Assembly: GCF_023159225.1 (NCBI RefSeq)
Contig: NC_063168.1
Coordinates: forward strand, 57,887,398-57,951,397
Direction of reading: 5' to 3'
Origin: Perognathus longimembris pacificus
Taxonomy: Eukaryota; Chordata; Mammalia; Rodentia; Heteromyidae
DNA: 64,000 bases
Below, one piece after another: positions 10,561-19,100 of this stretch. Position numbers and translations under genes: made by a program. Each line of letters opens with the position of its first letter. Position 1 is the first letter of the stretch. The notes beneath the pieces were generated by a model. That model did no database searches, was not told the DNA's origin, and saw nothing but the letters and a program-made list of their open reading frames with translations.

Positions 10561-12309
10561 CTTCACAGGGTGCCCCTGCTGTTACCCTCAAAGAGAAGAA
10601 CGCAGCTCCTTCCTCTGAAGAGAGCAGTGTCCTTGCAGAGAGATGGCTGCAGATAGGATTCAAACCAAGTCCTTCTGTGTCTCCCCACTCAGCCAGAGGT
10701 ACAGAGACCATCAGGCTTCTCCCTCACAGGTGACTTTTATTTAGGTAGATGAAGTATGGTAAGTCCTGGCATTGATATCTCCATGGCCAGGAGACTTAAG
10801 CAGAAAGCAAGCTGGCCTGGTCAGGCTGCAAGCTCATTACTTTCCACTCTTCATTGTCATCCCTACCATCCTAGCTTTCTGAGACATTTGCTCAGAGAGT
10901 AAAAATACAATTTGATGTAGTATCAGATTGGAATTCTTTTGTAAAACTTATTAAGTGTGTTTTGAATTAGTCAAGCAAGGAAGTATTTGATCTTTGTTCT
11001 AATGAAAGCCCTTTTTAACACTTAAAATATGCAAAACAACTATATGTTGGCATTTCAAATCCCAATATTTGGAATATGTACTGACTGCGATGGTACACAG
11101 CCTTCTAAGTACATCATACATAAAAATCTAGGTTGACAGAAGAGTTAGAGGAGATTACTTATTTGATGATAACAATGTCCTTGTATAGGAATTGCTACAG
11201 CTTATCAATTCGAATTTAGGTGAAGCCCAGCCACTTTCTGGTACCACCTCTTTGTCCTCCTTTCCATCTCTGTTAAATGGAGATAATAGAGTCAGTTGTT
11301 TAACAGGCACCTCCAGATTGCCTTGAGAATCTAATGAGGGAGGGAAGGTAAGCTGTGAGGTGCGTAAAAAAGGTTAAGCTAGCCTTAGTGAGGGAAGTGG
11401 AGGGTGGGATGTGAGGGAAGAAGACCCTTCCAGAGGTGGTAACCTCAGGTTGTGGGAATACTACCCCACCCACCCACCTTGTCAAGTTTGTGTAAGGTCT
11501 ACTGTTGGTCCCACCGCGATGGAATATGAGCTGTTCCCAGTTCCATTATCCTGCAGTTAGTTTCACCCTGCAGCCCTGCAATTCAGTTAAACACAGCAGC
11601 TCCTGAGTACATTTTAATTTCTGATCATTAGTTACAAGATTTTCTTGTTAATTCTGATTCAGCAGATTTTGCCTAGACAGCTCTATTTTCCCCCCCATTA
11701 TTTTGGTCTCTCAGCACAGAGCCTATTCAGACAGACAATAAATCCAGGGGCAGACCTCCCTCCTGGGAATGAATCATCTACCCCCTCTAAAAGGATACAG
11801 CCTGGGAGGTGGCAGCAGGAGGGGTGTCTTCCTCCTAGGCGTTTTTTCAAGTGATTCAGGATCTTCAGGTAACTTCATCAGGAGATAACAAGATTCCCTC
11901 AGAACTCAGCCACAGGCAAATAGAGGTGGGGAGGAGGGCACAACTCAGGACAATTCTGCAAAAAAAAGTGCCTGGTTTATGCCTTTTATTAGATCACAAG
12001 TATTATGCAATGGAATTTGCTTTAGATTTATGTAACCTTGGAGGCACCAACAGAATTTTGTAATCAGAAAGATAGTTTTGAGGTCTTCACACTATCCTCC
12101 TCTTCTTCCTTCTTCATGCCTAGGTACTTGCCTCTGGCCAGTGGCAAGAGGAGATTTATTGCTCTCTCTAGCCTGGGAGGCAGCCCTCCTCCCAACCTTG
12201 AACCTAGTAAACTTGATGAGCTCAGCCACACTAAGCTGTTTTTTCTGGTTGTAGCAGCCCTCCCAGAGACCAGAGGCCTTGTTGGGCATGGTTTGTAAGA
12301 AGTAATACT
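10561..12309. other. Unique sequence, no recognised repeat
   Basis: A short block at about 11570-11665 is rich in TAATT/ATTA words and may be regulatory. No exon signals are convincing. Confidence 0.5.
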
Positions 12310-12522
12310 GGGGCTGGGAATGTGGCTTACTGGTAGAGTGCTTGCCTAGCACACATGAAGTCCTAGGTTCAGTTCCTCAGTACCACATAAACAGAAAAGG
12401 CCAGAAGTGGCGCTGTGGCTCAAGTGGTAAAGTGCTAGCCCTGAGCAAAAGAAGCTCAGGAACAGTGCCCCAGGCCCTGAGTTCAAGCCCTAGTACTGGC
12501 AAAAACAAAACAAAAAAAACCC
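12310..12522 (+). mobile_element. ID-dimer SINE
   Basis: Starts GGGGCTGGGAATGTGGCTTA, has GTTCAGTTCCTCAGTACCAC at the end of the left module, then the right module GTGGCGCTGTGGCTCAAGTG...CTAGCCCTGAGCAAAAG, and ends TACTGGC plus an interrupted A-rich tail (12500-12522). Target duplication not clear. Confidence 0.83.
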
Positions 12523-12599
12523 CGTAATTCTCATGGAATATTGATCATGTGTTCTTGAGACTCTTTGGAGCCTTTTTTGGTGTGTGTTAATCCATTTTA

Positions 12600-12755
12600 T
12601 TGCCATGGAAGTTTCATAAGATAGATATAAAAATTATCCCTGTTTTATAGACATGGAAACTAAGCCACAGAAAGGTTAAACAGTTTTTTGTAGTCACTTA
12701 TATAGTAAGTGGCAGAGCTGAGATTTGGTCCTTAGTTCTAGAGTCCATGTGGGAG
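12600..12755 (+). mobile_element. MIR SINE
   Basis: ATTATCCCTGTTTTATAGAC, ATGGAAACTAAGCCACAGAA, AGGTTAAACAG, TATAGTAAGTGGCAGAGCTG and the GAGTCCATG end follow the MIR consensus closely. Confidence 0.75.
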
Positions 12756-13006
12756 TATCCTGGCACAGTACCAAGAGAGTTCAATGGAAAGGTCCTGGGT
12801 AAAGCCTATGACTAAAAAGGAGCTGATGCTGCATAAACAGATCTAGCTGGGTGGCTGAAAAGAAATCCAGGCTAGTGGATTCTAATTCAGGGCAGGACAC
12901 AGAGTCCAGGCAAGCCATCTGGAGGCTAACACTGGGTAGAAGGATGCCTAGAAACACCCAGTAGTTCAAGATTCAGGTCCGTGGTACCACCAAGCTCTAA
13001 TCACTG
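12756..13006. other. Unique flank upstream of the provirus
   Basis: Nothing recognised. It ends at the 5-bp target duplication of the endogenous retrovirus. Confidence 0.6.
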
Positions 13007-13011
13007 GTAAA
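13007..13011 (+). repeat. Left target-site duplication of the provirus (GTAAA)
   Basis: GTAAA immediately before the first TG of the 5' LTR recurs directly after the last CA of the 3' LTR at 17501-17505. This fixes both outer LTR boundaries. Confidence 0.85.
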
Positions 13012-13152
13012 TGAAGTGCCAGACTTTGAAGTCAGGCCCCATTTTACCATGTGAACCCCATTTTAGAATTGAACCCTGAGACAATCAGATTTGTACCTAT
13101 GTTCTAATCTTGCTTGCTTGCACACCTGATTGTTGTTACTTTGTTCTTTGCC

Positions 13153-13160
13153 TTTATAAG
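13153..13160 (+). promoter_or_regulatory. LTR TATA-like box
   Basis: TTTATAAG lies about 85 bp upstream of AATAAA, the usual U3/R arrangement in a compact gammaretroviral LTR. The matching site in the 3' LTR is at 17325-17332. Confidence 0.65.
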
Positions 13161-13243
13161 CCCTGTGTAATCACAGCTCAAGGCTCCCTCCTAACCTCCG
13201 CTGTGTCGGTGGGTAGGACGAGGCCCGAGTTGCAGCTCGCTTA

Positions 13244-13249
13244 AATAAA
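13244..13249 (+). terminator. LTR polyadenylation signal
   Basis: AATAAA inside TTAAATAAAGCC, in the R region. The functional copy for the provirus would be the equivalent in the 3' LTR at 17416-17421. Confidence 0.75.
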
Positions 13250-13330
13250 GCCTTGCCTTGCTTTTGCATTTCGGAATGTCTGAGTCTCGGTGGTCTTCTT
13301 GGTGGTGGTCTTGCAACTTGGCACAACATT

Positions 13331-13348
13331 TGGGGGCTCATCTGGGAT
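13331..13348 (+). other. Primer binding site, tRNA-Pro type
   Basis: TGGGGGCTCATCTGGGAT sits two bases after the LTR end, the normal gammaretroviral spacing. It matches the proline-tRNA type site at 16 of 18 positions as I recall that site. This is where reverse transcription would be primed. Confidence 0.85.
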
Positions 13349-13379
13349 GGCCCCAGAGACCCCCGAGACCCCAGACTCC

Positions 13380-13390
13380 GAAGGTAAGAA
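13380..13390 (+). promoter_or_regulatory. Splice-donor-like site in the leader
   Basis: AAG/GTAAGAAAG is close to the vertebrate donor consensus and lies about 35 bp past the primer site, where gammaretroviral donors occur. A pyrimidine-rich acceptor-like TTTCTGTTTAG ends at 13452, so a tiny leader intron is possible but unproven. Confidence 0.45.
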
Positions 13391-13652
13391 AGTAGGGCTG
13401 TTCATTCTGTGTGTCTGTGTCTGTGTGATTTGTAGTTTTCTTTTCTGTTTAGTCCAGCCGCTTGAATCTGAACCTGTAGGAGTGAAGGACCAGCCGGAGT
13501 GGGCACGCTTGTATGGGCAGTCCTGGAGGACTTGGGGAACACCTCAACCCCTCCACAGGGGGCTCAGGCTTCCCACTATCAACCTGAACCTTCAGGACTG
13601 GACTGGGAGGCCCTTCTAACGGGCGTCCATCTAGTCCACTCTATATTTGGGG

Positions 13653-13885
13653 TTGTCTGGTCCGCTCCTACACAGGAACGGGAGAGAGAGAGCCTCAAGA
13701 CTGTGTGGTCTGCCCCCTCACAGGGGCAGGAGAGACTCAGTGAGACTGTGTGGTCTGCCCCCTCACAGGGACAGGAGAGACACAGTGAGACTGTGTGGTC
13801 TGCCCCCCTCACAGGGGCAGGAGAGACACAGTGAGACTGTGTGGTCTGCCTCCTCACAGGGGCAGGAGAGACACAGTCAAACCTG
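13653..13885 (+). repeat. 45-bp tandem repeat array in the proviral leader
   Basis: Units start CTGTGTGGTCTGCC at 13701, 13746, 13791 and 13837 (spacing 45, 45, 46), and a diverged copy begins near 13653 with TTGTCTGGTCCGCTCC. Each unit contains CCTCACAGGGGCAGGAGAGA. The central units differ from each other at only a few sites. The last unit decays after 13880. The unit length is a multiple of 3 in the first two steps, so the frame stays open by periodicity. I do not take this as a protein. Confidence 0.9.
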
Positions 13886-13991
13886 TAAGCCACGGCTCCC
13901 TAAGTCTGTCTATAAGTGTTGTATGGTCTTTGTGCCTGTGATTATTTTTGTGTGTTTCTTTCTTGCTCTGTGCCTGACTGACAAACGGATG

Positions 13992-14126
13992 ATGGGGAAT
14001 GTTCCTTCCACTCCCCTGGACTTGACTTTAGCTCACTGGAAAGATGTACAGGTGACAGCCCACAATCAGTCAATCAGAATGTCCGCAAGAAAGAACTCTA
14101 GGGGGACCCCCACCCAGCCTTCTTAA
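13992..14126 (+). pseudogene. gag N-terminal (matrix) stub of the provirus
   Basis: The frame starting MGNVPSTPLDLTLAHWKDVQ has the look of a gammaretroviral matrix start: an N-terminal Gly for myristoylation, followed by a TPL.LTL.HWKDV motif. A stop ends it after 44 codons, and the next bases do not continue a matrix-like sequence in any frame. Capsid, nucleocapsid, protease and reverse transcriptase are not found downstream. The matrix of relatives is well over 100 residues, so this is a small fragment. The ATG is chosen because it begins the Gly-leading motif. An open frame runs in from the repeat array upstream. Confidence 0.8.
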
Positions 14127-15128
14127 GCAGAAAACTGTTTGGTGTGCTAAAATGTTTTACTAAGACTAAAAATGTTTTACTAAAACTATCAAGCCCTGGA
14201 AAATGAGGCTGGAGAATGCTAAAATCATTTGTTAAAGGTTTCTGTCTTAAAATGTATGGCCGATGCTTATTCTGTGTGCTTTTAAGATCTTTTGAAAATG
14301 TATGTGTGTGTGCATGTGAGTGTGAACATGTTCAAGACTGCGGTATGATGCAAAACTGTTTGTTTAAATTCAAAGGGTCATCAAGTTTGGGCATTACCAA
14401 ATGCTTTAAAGGATTTCTCAGGGTTCTTTAATTAAAATTTAAAAAATCAGAGCTAAGTGTCAGAAATTTGGATTTAAAAAAAGGATATATATGTATATAT
14501 ATATGTGTGTGTGTATACTAAACTAATGGGGATAGAAGTAAACTCTCATTAACTCTATGTATGTAGGAAGAAATGGCAAAATGGGCCAATGTTTCTCACT
14601 AATATATTGGAAAGCTGAATGGATAAGTATTTCTAATTGTAATTCTTGCATTAAGGAAAAATTCAAAGGTCTTCATGCCATGCAGTAACTGGGACTGAAG
14701 GAAAAAAAAAAAAGAGGCTCTTTTGAAACAAGCAGCCCATAGGCAAAGGGCGGCATCTGGTTTCAGAATGCCTGTGAGCTTCAGTTTTTCCGATGCAGAT
14801 AAAAGCTAAAGTGTTGTTAGTGTTAAAAAGGCTTTGGAAATCAAGAATACATTTCTAGATAAGAAATTTGGAAGTAAAATTGTCCTAAATAATTATTGCA
14901 AAGTGAGAAAAGGAGAATTATGGCTACCAAAATTTTTAATTGCCATTCCAGCTTCTTTGTAGGTTTTTTGTAAGTTTCCAGCAGGCCCACAGAGAAGCAC
15001 AGGTAATTCTTACAAGTTTGTCAAGATCTAATACTGGCCCTTAATAAGTTCCAGGTAAGAGAGCATGCTTAAAAACTACTTCTGTGTGGACCACCTTGTT
15101 ACTTATAATTGGAGTAAAGTGGCCTCTT
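14127..15128 (+). other. Unexplained proviral interior, part 1
   Basis: AT-rich and non-coding: it has TG/TA-rich runs (near 14290-14320 and 14485-14517), short repeats of an AAAATGTTTTACTAA word at 14150-14182, and no gag or pol signature in any frame. It replaces most of gag and pol. Confidence 0.6.
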
Positions 15129-15315
15129 GTAAGACTCACTGATCTGAAATCTGCGGTTCAAAGCCAGCCCGGGCAGAGAAAGGTCCCTGTGAGAGACTTG
15201 TCTCTAAGCAGCCAGCAGAGTTCTGGGAACGGAGTTGTGTGGAGCTCAAAGTGGTAGGGTGCTAGCCTTAAGCTGGAGAGCTGGGGGACAGCGCTCAGGC
15301 CCTGAGTCCAAGTCC
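15129..15315 (+). mobile_element. Composite SINE fragment inside the provirus
   Basis: CTGATCTGAAATCTGCGGTTCAAAGCCAGCC-type B1-head wording (15140-15172), then TGTGTGGAGCTCAAAGTGG and GGTGCTAGCCTTAAGC, then GCTCAGGCCCTGAGTCCAAG, match the composite SINEs of the window. The first about 40 bp of the head are missing and there is no A-tail, so it may have been carried in with captured host DNA rather than inserted afterwards. Confidence 0.7.
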
Positions 15316-15659
15316 AGTGGAAAGTCACTCCTCCTGGGACAAAAGTGATGGAGCATCCAGAGGCAGTAAGCCGCTGCTTGGATGGCAGAGATGGTGTCAG
15401 ATCCTAGAGTCACTCCTGTTTGGCCTTTCAAAAGTTAATCAAAGCCGGGAAGTCCTAGAAGAATAGTTCATAAGCATGCCTTTCCAATGCCCATGTCTGT
15501 CTACTGGGCAGTAACTTGCCAGTCATCTGTGATAGTGGTTAGTAAGGGTAAGTTTGTCAAATGAGAGGATAGATTAAAATCTCAACCCCCCGCATTTACT
15601 CAAAGCTCTGACTGGCAGTGAGAATTTTAAGCCGATACATCTGTTTAGGAAAGAAAGCT
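15316..15659 (+). other. Unexplained proviral interior, part 2
   Basis: No viral protein wording in any frame. It may be host-derived together with the SINE fragment upstream. Confidence 0.5.
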
Positions 15660-16560
15660 TGTAGACCTGAGATTGTGTCCTTATTGAGGTCTGTTAAAGG
15701 CCTGTCAGCTTGCCAATGCCCCCAATCAACAGATTACTAGAGGAGCTCGCCTCTGTGGCAATAGGCCAGGCGTGTATTGGGAAGTAGATTTCACAGAAAT
15801 TACAAATATTTGCTAGTTTTTGTAGACACCTTTTCATGATGGGTTGAAGCCTATCCAACAAAGCATGAGACTGTGAATGTAGTGGCTAAGAAGATCCTGG
15901 AAGAAATCCTACCCAGGTATGGCTTCCCATCCACCATTGGGTCGGACAATGGACCAGCCTTCGTCTCAAAAGTAAGTCAGGGAATAGTCGCCGCACTGGG
16001 GACGGATTGGAAATTGCATTGCGCTTATAGACCCCAGAGTTCAGGACAGGTAGAGAAAATGAATTGGACTCTAAAAGAAACCTTAACTAAACTGGCCTTA
16101 GAGACTGGCGCAGACTGGGTGTCACACCTTCCTTTTGCTCTGCTTAGAGTAAGAAATTCTCCCTATCAGCTTGGCTTTACTCCTTTTGAAATAATATACG
16201 GTACGCCCCGCCCATTATCCCTAGCCTTCAGACCGAATTGCTTGCTGATTTGGATGATGCTGAATTTTTGTGTAAACTCGATTATTTGCAGCTCGTGCAC
16301 AAGAATGTGACCCCAACTTAAGGCATTATATGATTCTGCTTCTGTCCCTACCCCCCATTTATTCAGACCAGGGGACTGAAATCCTTAGAACCACGGTGGA
16401 AGGAACCCTAGACAGCATCGCCACTTGGGTTCATTGCTTCCACGCCAGGCCAGCTGACCCCTTTGCCCTGGACGACAACTACCGTGGTGGAACATGGGAG
16501 GTCTCCAAGCACCCAACTCAGCCGCTTCGCCTTCGCCTCAAGAAAAGAAAGTTAGACTGA
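15660..16560 (+). pseudogene. pol integrase remnant
   Basis: Integrase would join viral DNA to host DNA. A first frame around 15690-15813 includes GARLCGNRPGVYWEVDFTEI, with the first catalytic Asp candidate at 15787-15789, and stops at 15814. After a frame change, and a second at about 15838, an open stretch 15840-16310 holds the catalytic core: IGSDNGPAF with Asp at 15945-15947 and GQVEKMNWT with Glu at 16053-16055. The 35 residues between them fit a DD35E retroviral integrase. A third frame (16372-16557) holds a C-terminal remnant with SIATWVH and HARPAD. Three frame breaks and a stop mean no working protein. Reverse transcriptase and RNase H are absent upstream. Confidence 0.88.
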
Positions 16561-17164
16561 ATATTGTTATAATTTTCTTTTTGCCTTCTTTCCTTACTAC
16601 CCTGACTAGTGTTGATGTTATTTTGGCAGCTCACTCCAAAGTGAGGTGACCCCCTTATTTTAGGTAGTTTTGGGCTTGCTCAGGAATACCGGTATAGCCA
16701 CCCAACCCTAAGAGCACAGCTGAGAAGTTTATGTATTATTTTGTTGCTTACATTTGGATACTAAACACTATACAGCTAATGGTAAGTCTGTATAGCTAAA
16801 AGTTAATTTTCAGTTTGCAGTAATCCTGCAGTCCCTTGGTAAAGTAGACTAAGGTTATAGGTTCCTGGCTAGGTAAAGTCAACACCCCTGAGTCAGCCTG
16901 AAGAAGTTACAGAAGATGGATGATCTTCACCCATCAGCCCCCCTTTAAAACCGAGGGACCAGAGTTGTTTTGGGGAAGATGAGGCAGGATAAACTAGAGG
17001 CATGCAAAACAGAGGTACAGAGACTATTCTTGTAAGAAATGGTGACAGGCCCTTTGGTTACTACATTGGGCCCTACTGGCCCATGCCTTACCTCTATATC
17101 ATCCCCTAGACATGCAAGCCATTGAAATGGACAGAATGGAGCCATGATTGGCTCCCAAGGTACC
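16561..17164 (+). other. Proviral 3' interior, env not recognisable
   Basis: No surface or transmembrane envelope signature is seen in any frame. A hydrophobic run of a few codons after 16560 could be the start of a leader, but breaks up at once. Confidence 0.55.
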
Positions 17165-17183
17165 AAAAAGAAAAAGGGAGAAA
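17165..17183 (+). other. Polypurine tract
   Basis: AAAAAGAAAAAGGGAGAAA abuts the 3' LTR start. Such a tract primes plus-strand DNA synthesis in retroviruses. Confidence 0.8.
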
Positions 17184-17500
17184 TGAAGTGCCAGACTTTG
17201 AAGTCAGGCCCCATTTTACCACGTGAACCCCATTTTAGAATTGAACCCTGAGCCAATCAGATTTGTACCTGTGTTCTAATCTTGCTTGCTTGCACACCTG
17301 ATTGTTGTTACTTTGTTCTTTGCCTTTATAAGTCCTGTGTAATCACAGCTCAAGGCTCCCTCCTAACCTCCGCTGTGTCGGTGGGTAGGACGAGGCCCGA
17401 GTTGCAGCTCGCTTAAATAAAGCCTTGCCTTGCTTTTGCATTTCGGAATGTCTGAGTCTCGGTGGTCTTCTTGGTGGTGGTCTTGCGACTTGGCACAACA
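17184..17500 (+). repeat. 3' LTR
   Basis: 317 bp, TGAAGTGCC to GGCACAACA. A consensus CCAAT word lies at 17253-17257, TATA-like TTTATAAG at 17325-17332 and AATAAA at 17416-17421. It is 98.4% identical to the 5' LTR by direct comparison. Followed by the GTAAA duplication at 17501-17505. Confidence 0.93.
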
Positions 17501-17539
17501 GTAAAGGTGGGCTTGAGACTAGGAGCCAAGAGTAAATTA

Positions 17540-18617
17540 CCACTCCCTACTTCCCAACATGTACAAAAACTGGCTCTAAATTATCAATGACATGGATATA
17601 AAAAAGCAAAAGCTCTTAAAAGAAAACATAGGAATAAGTCTTCATAATCTCAGATTTGATGATTTATTTGATATGACACCAACAACATAGATTAAAAAAC
17701 AGATAAATTGGACTTCCTCAAGACTTAAAACTTTTGGCATCAACTGATGCTATTAAGAAAATGAAATACAAAGAATTGAGAACATATTTATAAGCCTTAT
17801 ATGCGATAAAGCTTTAGTATCCAGAACATAGAAAGAACTCTTACAGATCAACAACAGTAACAAAAAAAGATGACAAACAGCCCAATTTAAAACTAAATTA
17901 AATATTTTCCAAAGAAGATAGAGGAGTAGCTAATAAGCACATGAAAAGAAGCTCAGTGCTTCACTGATCATTGGTCATTAGAAAAATGCCAATCAAAGCT
18001 ACAAGGAGGTTCCACTCACTAGGACTGCTATGGAAACCTATAATAATAAGCATGAGTAATTAATAGCAAAGTTATGGAGAAATTAGAATCTTTATACCAC
18101 GCTGGTAGAATGTAAAATGGTTCCGCTTCTTTAAAATGTTTTTGGTACTGTGGAGGAAAGGGGATTGGTTCTCAAAAAGTTAAAAAGATATCCTTTGACC
18201 CAACAACTCATTGGTATAAGTGGAAAAGAACTACTTAAACAAATACAACACATGCTATTTATATCACTACTACTCACGATAGCTGAAAGGTGGGGGGGGG
18301 GGCGAAGTCCAAATCCAAATATCTATTAACAAATGAATGGAGAAGTGGATTGTGACATAGTTATACAATGGAGTATTGCTTAGAAATAAAATAAAGGGCT
18401 GATACAGGATACATGTGGATGAGCCTTGAAACTATTAGGAAAGAAGCTAGTCACAAGAGGTCTTATATTATGCAATTCCATTTAGATGAAGTGTTTAGAA
18501 CTGGTTAATTTATTTTTTTACAAAAAGCAAATTGGTGGCTTCTAGGAGCCAGGGGAGGGGGAAATGGAAAGTATCTGCTTAGTGGGTATGGAATTTTCTT
18601 TATAGGAAATGAAAATG
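17540..18617 (+). mobile_element. Old L1 (LINE-1) ORF2 C-terminus and 3' untranslated part
   Basis: The wording of L1 is followed in sense order: AAAAGCAAAAGCTCTTAAAA, AATTGGACTTCCTCAAGACT, GAAAAATGCCAATCAAAGCT, GTAGAATGTAAAATGGTTCC, CTTTGACCCAACAACTCATT, AATGGAGTATTGCTTAGAAA and GGTGGCTTCTAGGAGCCAGG. Many stops and indels. It resumes at 18975 beyond an inserted LTR. Confidence 0.85.
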
Positions 18618-18972
18618 TGATGAAACAAGATGGTGTCTTAATTGTCCCTCCAAGGTCCTGTATTTAGGGCCTTTGTCACCTGCCTGTGGTGCTCCTGGGA
18701 GATAATAATGGGTGGAGCCTGATGAAAGGAAGGTATGTTATTGGGAGAGTGTCCTTGAAAAGGCCTTAGTATCTCAGCTCCTTCCTCTTTCTCTTGTCAC
18801 AGCCACATGAAATCAATAGGCCTCTTCAATCACATTAGTCCTACCATGATGTGTGGAGCCACTATAATCCCAGAGCTAGAGGCAAGGGCTAGAAATCTCA
18901 AAAATGGTGAGCCAAGGCAAACCTTTTCTCTCTTTATTTTGATTTCTCTTGAAAACAGAAAGCTGACTAACA
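18618..18972 (+). mobile_element. MaLR-like solo LTR inserted into the L1
   Basis: About 355 bp beginning TGATGAAAC and ending CTGACTAACA. It has the order of a MaLR-type LTR: GGGTGGAGCC, TGTCCTTGAAAAGGC, TCCTTCCTCTTTCTC, ACCATGATGTGTGGAGCC, then a GTGAGCCAAGGCAAACC...TTTATTTTG stretch. Flanks AAATG and CAATG are a 4-of-5 match for a 5-bp duplication. The L1 wording stops at its left edge and continues at its right edge. An L1-type tail is the alternative identity. Confidence 0.6.
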
Positions 18973-19100
18973 CAATGATAGAGATGGTAGCTATAGAACA
19001 TTACGAATGTACTAAAGGCCACTGAATTGCTCAGTTACGATGGTTAATCTTATGCTGTATAAATTGTACCTCAGTCTGACAAAAGAAAAAAAAAAGTATA
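18973..19100 (+). mobile_element. Continuation of the L1 3' untranslated part
   Basis: GATAGAGATGGTAGCTATAG, CGAATGTACTAAAGGCCACTG-like wording and AATTGTACCTCAGTCTGAC continue the L1 terminal segment that broke off at 18617. An A-rich run follows at 19081-19096. Confidence 0.75.

Larger units (their letters stand above)
13012..13328 (+). repeat. 5' LTR
   Basis: Begins TGAAGTGCC and ends GGCACAACA (TG...CA). It holds a TATA-like TTTATAAG at 13153-13160 and a polyadenylation signal AATAAA at 13244-13249. It differs from the 3' LTR at 13050, 13081, 13099, 13161 and 13315. The change at 13081 turns the CCAAT word present in the 3' LTR into ACAAT. Confidence 0.93.
13012..17500 (+). mobile_element. 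Defective class I (gammaretrovirus-like) endogenous provirus
   Basis: 4489 bp bounded by two 317-bp LTRs in the same direction and a GTAAA duplication. Order: 5' LTR, tRNA-Pro-type primer binding site, leader with splice-donor-like site and 45-bp tandem repeats, a 44-codon gag N-terminal stub, about 1.5 kb of unexplained sequence carrying an older-type SINE fragment, an integrase remnant in several frames, no recognisable env, purine tract, 3' LTR. Full-length relatives are about 8-9 kb, so about half is missing. The coding remnants contain stops and frameshifts, so no complete viral protein is encoded. The LTRs differ at 5 of 317 positions (4 transitions, 1 transversion), pointing to a fairly recent insertion. 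It could belong to a non-autonomous, VL30-like family rather than being a single decayed copy. Confidence 0.92.

Noticed and set aside
13499..13893. Repetitive open frames on both strands in the proviral leader
   Set aside because: The 45-bp repeat period is a multiple of 3, so stops are avoided by repetition. It is the untranslated leader by position.
13012..17500. Possibility that the provirus is intact or infectious
   Set aside because: Most of gag and pol and all recognisable env are absent and integrase has three frame breaks.
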